Assembly (NCBI GenBank): GCA_002394635.1
Contig: DGUK01000052.1
Span: 1 to 13,884, forward strand
DNA length: 13,884 nt
Direction: 5' to 3'
Source: Faecalitalea sp. UBA4312
Lineage (GTDB): Bacteria > Bacillota_I > Bacilli_A > Erysipelotrichales > Erysipelotrichaceae
Position numbers and translations under genes: made by a program. This document shows, in pieces, positions 9,224 through 13,884 of the stretch. The notes beneath the pieces are model-generated. The model searched no databases. It was not told the origin of the DNA and saw only the letters and a list, made by a program, of their open reading frames with translations. Each line of letters opens with the position of its first letter. Positions within the stretch are counted from its first letter, which is position 1.

Positions 9224-9945
9224 ACAGAAACTAAATATAGTCCATGTCCTTTTGCGTTATAACGGCACGCATCTTTGTCCTTTTTTTCCAGCATGGTTTT
9301 GATTGTTTCCGGCTCAATGGTATGTTTTCCCACTTCAATCAAGGCCCCCGTCATCATGCGTACTTGATAACGAAGAAATCCGTTTCCCTCATAGATGAAA
9401 CGAACATCCGTTCCTTCCTGCTCTATATCGATGCGAAATATTTTCTTGATCCGTGGTTTTCGCGGATCGATCTTACTACTGGAAAAACTGGTGAAATCAT
9501 GTTCGCCAATCAGATGAACCGCACCCTGCCGCATTGCTTCCAGATCCAGTTTTGTTCGCATTTTCGCTTTATATCGATATGTAAAAGGATTGTTCCAGTC
9601 ATAAGTGCAGACATACATATATGTTTTGGAAACAGCATCAAAACGTGCGTGAAAGGTATCCGCAACATATTCGGCATTCTGGATCCGAATATCCTCCGGT
9701 AACAATGTGTTTAATGCCTGCACATATTTGTATGGAGGCATATTTTCCAACGGTTCAAACTGAAATACCTGTCCAAGAGCATGAACTTTGGTATCGGTTC
9801 GCCCACTGGCAAGGATCGAAACCGGTTTATGGTGGATCTTTCCCAGAGCTTTTTCAATGATGTCCTGGATCCCAACCGCGTTTTCCTGTTTCTGCCAGCC
9901 AGCATATTTCCAGCCGTCATAAGCGACAACGGCTTTTATCATCAT
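9208..9945 (-). CDS. truA: tRNA pseudouridine(38-40) synthase
   Basis: The enzyme has 245 residues and isomerises uridines 38-40 in the anticodon stem of many tRNAs. The N-terminus IKAVVAYDGWKYAGWQKQ and the catalytic motif SGRTDTKVHALGQV with Asp51 are diagnostic. FLRYQVRMMTGALIEVG near residues 190-210 and the final GHGLYLVSVKY are also conserved. The length fits the Bacillus enzyme. Two adjacent ATG codons (9945 and 9942) overlap the ecfT stop as ATGATGA, which suggests translational coupling, and no strong ribosome binding site is visible. An in-frame start at 9969 inside ecfT is less likely. It is the last gene of the ecfA1-ecfA2-ecfT-truA unit, ended by a hairpin that shares its stop codon. 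Confidence 0.96.
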   Translation of the reverse strand: MMIKAVVAYDGWKYAGWQKQENAVGIQDIIEKALGKIHHKPVSILASGRTDTKVHALGQVFQFEPLENMPPYKYVQALNTLLPEDIRIQNAEYVADTFHARFDAVSKTYMYVCTYDWNNPFTYRYKAKMRTKLDLEAMRQGAVHLIGEHDFTSFSSSKIDPRKPRIKKIFRIDIEQEGTDVRFIYEGNGFLRYQVRMMTGALIEVGKHTIEPETIKTMLEKKDKDACRYNAKGHGLYLVSVKYGS

Positions 9946-10742
9946 AATAAGACCCCGATAACAATACATCCTGCCATAACACAGAGGCTTAAAGCCATTC
10001 CAGTATAATCTGCACCTGTCATTTTCAAAACCTTGTATCTTGTTCTTTTTTGATTTGGATCATACCCTCTAGCCTCCATCGCGTTCGCCAGTTGATCAGC
10101 TCTGTCAAAAGAAGATACAAACAGTGGAACGATCAAAGACAGGATAGCCATGATTTTTTCTTTGATCGACCCGTTTTCCAGATCGACACCCCGACTGGCC
10201 TGTGCATTCATAATACGTTGTGCTTCTTCAATCAATGTAGGTATAAAGCGTAATGCGATACTGATCATCATCGCAATTATATGTGCAGGCAAACCAATCT
10301 TTTCAAAAGGTTTCAACAGCTTTTCGATTCCCAGTGTCAGATCTAATGGTTTTGTGGTAGCTGTTAAAATAGTCGTAATGACAATCATCATCATTAATCG
10401 TACAACAATATACAAGGTCTGTTTGATAGCACCGGAATAGATGGTAAACGATCCTATATGAAACAAAGGTGTTCCTGTGCGTAACGCAAAACAGTTAATG
10501 ATCAGAAGGAAAACCATCATCCAGATCATTGGCTTCATAGAACGAAGGGCATATCCCGGTTTTAATTTGGATAATACCAGTGTAATCATGATAAAAATTG
10601 CTAATAAGATATATCCATATACCCCGGCAGGAATAAAGATGGAAATCATCAAAAATAACATGATCATTATTTTGGATCGTGGATCCATACGATGTATCAC
10701 AGAATCCAGTGGCAGATATCTCCCTAAGGCAATATTATGCAT
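9942..10742 (-). CDS. ecfT: ECF transporter transmembrane subunit EcfT
   Basis: The 266-residue membrane subunit couples the two ATPases EcfA1 and EcfA2 to interchangeable substrate-binding S components. The N-terminus ALGRYLPLDSVIHRMDPRSK is typical. Membrane helices lie at about 27-57, 70-85, 105-125 and near the C-terminus (about 243-265). The two coupling-helix motifs are visible, ASRGVD near residue 180 and EARGYDP near 220, which contact the ATPases. Length is normal. The gene overlaps ecfA2 by eight bases, and GAAGGA within the ecfA2 end serves as ribosome binding site. No S component lies nearby, as expected for group II ECF systems, where one energizing module serves many vitamin carriers encoded elsewhere. 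Confidence 0.95.
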   Translation of the reverse strand: MHNIALGRYLPLDSVIHRMDPRSKIMIMLFLMISIFIPAGVYGYILLAIFIMITLVLSKLKPGYALRSMKPMIWMMVFLLIINCFALRTGTPLFHIGSFTIYSGAIKQTLYIVVRLMMMIVITTILTATTKPLDLTLGIEKLLKPFEKIGLPAHIIAMMISIALRFIPTLIEEAQRIMNAQASRGVDLENGSIKEKIMAILSLIVPLFVSSFDRADQLANAMEARGYDPNQKRTRYKVLKMTGADYTGMALSLCVMAGCIVIGVLL

Positions 10743-11595
10743 GGTCCTTCACCTGCCTTGTTACACATTCCACCAGTTCATCCATGGTGAGAACGGAAGT
10801 AGGAATGTCAAATCCCTTTTTTTGCAGCTGCAGTTTTAACCGAATCAGTCCTGGAGGATTAATGCCGATGGAAGTAATCCATTCCGGATGCATAAAAAAG
10901 GTTTTAACATTGGATTCATGTTTCACTTTTCCATGATCCAGGATAATAACATGATCACAATAATTCATTACATGCTCCATATCATGGGTAACCAGGACGA
11001 CCGTTTTACCGGCTTTTTGATTTAAATTCATAAATAACTGCATCATTTCCTTGGCCCCTTGCGGATCCAGACCTGCCGTTGGTTCATCCAGTACCAGTAC
11101 ATCCGGATTTAAAACCAAAATACCGGCTATCGCAACTCTTCGTTTCTGTCCTCCGCTCAACTCAAAAGGAGAACGCTCAAGATAGCTTTCATCTAAACCG
11201 ACATATGGCAATATTTCATTCACCAGCTTTCTGGCATCCTCTTCCGATGTACCAAAGTTTTTTGGCCCAAATGCAATATCCTTCTCAATAGTTTCTTCAA
11301 AAAGCTGGTATTCAGGGAACTGAAATACCAGTCCTACTTTTCTTCGTAATTCTTTTACATCTTTAATCTTTAATAAAGGTTGAATATGAAAACCACAAAT
11401 ATCCAGTGTTCCAGCTGTTGGTATCAATAATCCATTTAAATGCTGAACCAGTGTCGACTTTCCGGATCCGGTCTGGCCAATGATGGCAGTCACTTTTCCT
11501 TCCGGTATCTCAAGATCAATTCCCTTTAAGGCGGCATGCTGAAACGGTGTATTTGCGTTATAGGTATGTTCTAATTCTTTGATTTCAATTGACAT
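10735..11595 (-). CDS. ecfA2: ECF transporter ATPase EcfA2
   Basis: This ATPase has 286 residues. Motifs are Walker A GQTGSGKS (40-47), Q-loop FQFPEYQLF (91-99), signature LSGGQKRR (146-153), Walker B VLVLDEPTAGLDP with Glu171, and switch His204 in VTHD. The FPEYQLFE Q-loop and the C-terminal extension are characteristic of EcfA2 as opposed to EcfA1. It pairs with EcfA1 as an asymmetric ATPase dimer below EcfT. The gene overlaps the ecfA1 end by 25 bases. A GAGGTGG sequence inside ecfA1 lies at a suitable distance upstream of the ATG. Such overlaps favour coupled, balanced synthesis of the subunits. Confidence 0.96.
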   Translation of the reverse strand: MSIEIKELEHTYNANTPFQHAALKGIDLEIPEGKVTAIIGQTGSGKSTLVQHLNGLLIPTAGTLDICGFHIQPLLKIKDVKELRRKVGLVFQFPEYQLFEETIEKDIAFGPKNFGTSEEDARKLVNEILPYVGLDESYLERSPFELSGGQKRRVAIAGILVLNPDVLVLDEPTAGLDPQGAKEMMQLFMNLNQKAGKTVVLVTHDMEHVMNYCDHVIILDHGKVKHESNVKTFFMHPEWITSIGINPPGLIRLKLQLQKKGFDIPTSVLTMDELVECVTRQVKDHA

Positions 11596-12401
11596 AACTG
11601 ATTCACCACCTCATCCAGCGTTATCGCATCGATAGACAAAAAACCTTTTTCCTGCATTTTTCTAGAAAACTGCAGCGCAAACGGTATATCCAACTGCATG
11701 TCCCGAAGTTTTCCATGATTTGAAAAAACATATTTCGGAGAGCCATTCATTTCTATTTTTCCTTTGTTGAGCACAAGTACATATTCACTTTGTGCCACTT
11801 CTTCCATATCATGGGTAATTGACAAAACGGTAATCTTTCTTTCTTCATGAAGCTGCCGGATCTGCTCATTGATGCTCGCTTTTCCCTGTGGATCCAGCAT
11901 GCTTGTGGATTCATCAAAAATAATGATATCCGGTGTTATCGCCAGAATACCGGCAATCGCAACTCTTTGTTTCTGACCACCGGATAAATTCGTAGGTTCA
12001 GTGTTCAAATACTCGGTCATACCTACTTTAGCCGCCGACTTTTCAACAATTTCCTGCATTTGTTCCGGTGGGACGCAATGATTTTCCAATCCAAAAGCAA
12101 TATCATCTGCCACCGTAGACCCTATAAACTGATTATCCGGATTTTGAAATACGATTCCTACGTGTTTGCGCAGATCATATACGGTTTCTTCTGTTAATTC
12201 CTGACCCATAATACGGATGCTTCCGCTTTTTGCCCTTAACAAGCCGATCAAAAGCTTGGCAATTGTACTTTTACCCGAACCATTATGTCCAATGATCGTC
12301 GTGTAACTTCCCTGGGGGATTGAAAAAGAAATATGGTCTATCGTTGTTTTTTTCTCGTCATAGGAAAAACAAAGGTCCTTGACTTCGATTGCGTTTGTCA
12401 T
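11571..12401 (-). CDS. ecfA1: ECF transporter ATPase EcfA1
   Basis: This ATPase has 276 residues from the ATG at 12401. Motifs are Walker A GHNGSGKS (38-45), Q-loop FQNPDNQF (85-92), signature LSGGQKQR (139-146), Walker B IIIFDESTSMLDP with Glu164, and His197 in ITHD. The NPDNQF Q-loop and DESTSMLDP identify EcfA1 of the paired ATPases. The start is chosen because AGGAGG lies seven bases upstream of this ATG. The ATG two codons earlier is too close to that site, and a TTG at 12458 would translate through the hairpin at 12421-12450. The gene is separated from the preceding unknown gene by a terminator-like hairpin. That makes it the first gene of the ECF-truA unit or a target of attenuation. 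Confidence 0.96.
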   Translation of the reverse strand: MTNAIEVKDLCFSYDEKKTTIDHISFSIPQGSYTTIIGHNGSGKSTIAKLLIGLLRAKSGSIRIMGQELTEETVYDLRKHVGIVFQNPDNQFIGSTVADDIAFGLENHCVPPEQMQEIVEKSAAKVGMTEYLNTEPTNLSGGQKQRVAIAGILAITPDIIIFDESTSMLDPQGKASINEQIRQLHEERKITVLSITHDMEEVAQSEYVLVLNKGKIEMNGSPKYVFSNHGKLRDMQLDIPFALQFSRKMQEKGFLSIDAITLDEVVNQLCQLKSKN

Positions 12402-12421
12402 ATTCATTCCTCCTCGTAAAG

Positions 12422-12450
12422 AAAAAGGATAAAACATTGAATGTTCATCC
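12422..12450 (-). terminator. Terminator or attenuator between the unknown gene and ecfA1
   Basis: Directly after the stop of the unknown gene, the minus strand reads GGATGAACAT, a three-base loop, then ATGTTTTATCC, followed by TTTTT. The arms pair over ten positions with one G-T pair and one bulged T. The helix is AU-rich, so termination may be partial. Only about 20 bases separate it from the ecfA1 start, and no promoter was recognised in that gap. Confidence 0.55.
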
Positions 12451-12885
12451 TTATTCAAAATGATATTTTTTATAAGTTGCGCCGCATTCTTTACTGATAT
12501 CTTTTAATATTTTATACAGATTCTGCAGCTCCGTTTCTCCGAAGGATTCCTGATATACGATTTCTACGGTTCCTGCTTCATCATCATACGTTGAACCCAT
12601 ATGTTCTTCTGCTGCCAGTCTCTGCAATTCATGAGCAGACTGTGCATCCTGTACCTTGAATATAAACAAAACATTTGAGATATCCTGTCCCTTCAATGAA
12701 CGAATATCCATATCCAGCACATCTTCATCTTCAGGAATATCCATAACAACCGGTTCATCGACTTCCGGGACCAAAAATTCATTTAGTTCTTCCTGTCTTT
12801 TTTTATCATTTACTATTTTTCCGGCAACAGCAGCTCCGGTCGCTGCCACCGCTGCCATGCCGAGCAACGCTCTGAACAAACTCAT
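12451..12885 (-). CDS. Unrecognised membrane-anchored acidic protein
   Basis: I do not recognise this 144-residue protein. Residues about 5-22 are an Ala/Gly-rich hydrophobic segment that could be a single membrane anchor or uncleaved signal. Next come a basic stretch (KIVNDKKRQ) and a strongly acidic linker with several Asp/Glu pairs (about 40-62). A compact C-terminal domain of about 80 residues follows, with alternating strand and helix character (SNVLFIFKVQDAQSAHELQ, then TVEIVYQES, then a helix and GATYKKYHF). The two-strand and helix pattern is vaguely like small ferredoxin-like or RraB-like folds, but I would not assign it. GAGGAGG upstream comes from the last codons (Arg-Arg-Lys) of the methyltransferase gene, so the two genes are probably translated from one message. 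Confidence 0.7.
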   Translation of the reverse strand: MSLFRALLGMAAVAATGAAVAGKIVNDKKRQEELNEFLVPEVDEPVVMDIPEDEDVLDMDIRSLKGQDISNVLFIFKVQDAQSAHELQRLAAEEHMGSTYDDEAGTVEIVYQESFGETELQNLYKILKDISKECGATYKKYHFE

Positions 12886-12887
12886 TT

Positions 12888-13463
12888 TTACTTCCTCCTC
12901 AATGTCACTGCGACTCCATCGCCATCCTCATAAAAAGTAGTTTTAAAATCCTCTAATGACCGTAAATACTCTTTATACTTGTTAATCTTCTTAACAAGGT
13001 TTTTGGTATTCCGGTTATGTGTTCTTTCCGGATGATCTACCAATCCATGAAAGTTCATATTGTCAGAAACAATTATACCATTATTGGATAGTAAACAAAC
13101 ATATTTCTCAAAAAAGCGAGTATACTGCGCCTTCGCAGCATCAATGAATATACAATCATAAGGTCCTGAAGGAACTTCCACCGTTAGCGCATCCCCCTGG
13201 ATCAAAGTAATTCGACTTTTATATGGAGAGGTCTCAATACGGGATAATGCCTGCTGGATCATCTCTGGATCTCTTTCAATCGTTACGACCTTCATATCCG
13301 GGTACATAGCTGCAATTTCCAGAGATGTTTTGGCAACGGCAGTCCCTATTTCCAAAAAAGAATGGCAATTGTATTCCCGGATCTTAGATTTGAGAAGTGC
13401 CAAGCCTTCATCCATCATGACAGGAATATGATGATTTTTTGCGTATTCTTTAATATCCATCAT
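12888..13463 (-). CDS. trmR: O-methyltransferase family 3, probably TrmR (tRNA wobble hydroxyuridine)
   Basis: This SAM-dependent enzyme has 191 residues. The SAM-binding LEIGTAVAKTS lies at 37-47, the ribose-binding acidic residue is in VVTIERDPE (Glu63), and FIDAAKAQY and IIVSDNMNFHG carry the metal and substrate Asp/Asn residues of class I O-methyltransferases. The late segment RNTKNLVKKINKYKEYLRS with a final YEDGDGVAVTLR resembles Bacillus TrmR (YrrM). TrmR methylates 5-hydroxyuridine at tRNA position 34. The more general class also includes small-molecule enzymes, so the symbol is tentative. It starts with two consecutive ATG codons. No Shine-Dalgarno is visible; an A run precedes the start. 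The gene follows the rplQ terminator, so its promoter or read-through supply is unclear. The family role in translation fits the neighbourhood. Confidence 0.8.
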   Translation of the reverse strand: MMDIKEYAKNHHIPVMMDEGLALLKSKIREYNCHSFLEIGTAVAKTSLEIAAMYPDMKVVTIERDPEMIQQALSRIETSPYKSRITLIQGDALTVEVPSGPYDCIFIDAAKAQYTRFFEKYVCLLSNNGIIVSDNMNFHGLVDHPERTHNRNTKNLVKKINKYKEYLRSLEDFKTTFYEDGDGVAVTLRRK

Positions 13464-13476
13464 AATGTTTTTTTTT

Positions 13477-13504
13477 AAAAAAGTGAAGTAGAAAACTACT
13501 TCAC
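13477..13504 (-). terminator. rplQ terminator overlapping the stop codon
   Basis: On the minus strand GTGAAGTAG (13504-13496) pairs perfectly with CTACTTCAC (13491-13483) around TTTT, followed by six T residues. The ascending arm encodes the last Val-Lys and the TAG stop of rplQ. Ribosomes finishing rplQ would therefore cover half of the stem. Confidence 0.85.
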
Positions 13505-13858
13505 AAATTCAACAATGGCCATTGGTGCTGCATCCCCACGGCGGATCCTTGTCTTTACGACTCTTGTATATCCTCCGTTGCGGTCTGCATAAGCAGGTCC
13601 GATCTCATTGAACAACTTCTGTAATGCTTTTGTTCCTTCTTCATCGACCTCTACATTTCTTACATAAGCGGCGGCCTGTCTTCTTGCGTGCAGATCTCCA
13701 CGTTTTGCCAGTGTTACCAGCTTGTCCATGACAGCACTCAGTTCCTTGGCTTTCATTTCTGTGGTTTCGATCTGTCCGGCTTCGATTAACGATGTTGCCA
13801 TGTTTCTCAATAATGCTTTTCGATGATCCGCTGTGCGGCCTAATCTACGATTTCTCAT
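13496..13858 (-). CDS. rplQ: 50S ribosomal protein L17
   Basis: The protein has 120 residues, the usual length for Bacillota. [21 protein letters not shown] at the start, an [10 protein letters not shown] segment, [16 protein letters not shown], and the end [22 protein letters not shown] are diagnostic for bL17, a protein near the peptide exit tunnel. Purine-rich GGAAGGAA lies about ten bases upstream. The ATG overlaps the stop of the preceding frame as ATGA, suggesting coupling with rpoA. The gene ends in a terminator that includes its stop codon and probably closes the long ribosomal operon. Confidence 0.98.
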   Translation of the reverse strand: MRNRRLGRTADHRKALLRNMATSLIEAGQIETTEMKAKELSAVMDKLVTLAKRGDLHARRQAAAYVRNVEVDEEGTKALQKLFNEIGPAYADRNGGYTRVVKTRIRRGDAAPMAIVEFVK

Positions 13859-13884
13859 ACCGGCTTCATTCCTTCCTTATTCAT
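13855..13884 (-). CDS. rpoA: Probable 3' end of rpoA (partial)
   Basis: Only nine codons and a TGA stop are inside the window, and the frame is open to the right edge. The stop overlaps the rplQ ATG. The assignment rests on the near-universal rpoA-rplQ order in bacteria. The nine residues alone identify nothing. Confidence 0.45.
   Translation of the reverse strand: MNKEGMKPV

Noticed and set aside
12402..12458. Extension of ecfA1 to a TTG codon
   Set aside because: It crosses the terminator-like hairpin and lacks a ribosome binding site.

Overview
The window looks like core chromosome of a low-GC Gram-positive bacterium (Bacillota). The gene order on the right, rplQ, ecfA1, ecfA2, ecfT, truA, rplM, rpsI, is the end of the long ribosomal protein cluster as known from Bacillus. 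Strong AGGAGG ribosome binding sites, AT-rich spacers and the protein sequences suggest a member near the Erysipelotrichia. That placement is an inference, not something the sequence proves.

The left part (1-5000) holds separately transcribed housekeeping genes. These are a small zinc-ribbon membrane protein (-), glutamate dehydrogenase (+) with its own promoter and terminator, a histidine phosphatase (-), a manganese efflux pump MntP (+), and a DbpA/YxiN-type DEAD-box helicase (-). mntP and the helicase converge and overlap, and the mntP terminator lies inside the helicase reading frame. A stretch of about 300 bases upstream of the helicase (4660-4956) has no convincing gene.

The right part (4957-13884) reads entirely on the minus strand. 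In transcription order it holds the probable last codons of rpoA, then rplQ, a TrmR-like O-methyltransferase, an unrecognised membrane-anchored acidic protein, ecfA1, ecfA2, ecfT, truA, a LolD/MacB-type ABC ATPase with a large FtsX-family permease, and finally rplM and rpsI. Compared with the Bacillus order there are two insertions: methyltransferase plus unknown protein between rplQ and ecfA1, and the ABC pair between truA and rplM. Terminator hairpins, several sharing bases with the preceding stop codon, and new promoters split the block into sub-operons: ...rpoA-rplQ | methyltransferase-unknown | ecfA1-ecfA2-ecfT-truA | ABC ATPase-permease | rplM-rpsI.

Functionally, the ribosomal proteins L17, L13 and S9, the pseudouridine synthase TruA, the likely tRNA wobble methyltransferase and the rRNA helicase DbpA serve translation. 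EcfA1/A2/T is the shared energizing module for vitamin uptake. No substrate-binding S component is present here. No mobile element, CRISPR array, tRNA or rRNA gene was seen, and I found no clear novel system. The points of most interest are the two insertions, the terminator and stop-codon overlaps, and a possible attenuator in front of ecfA1.
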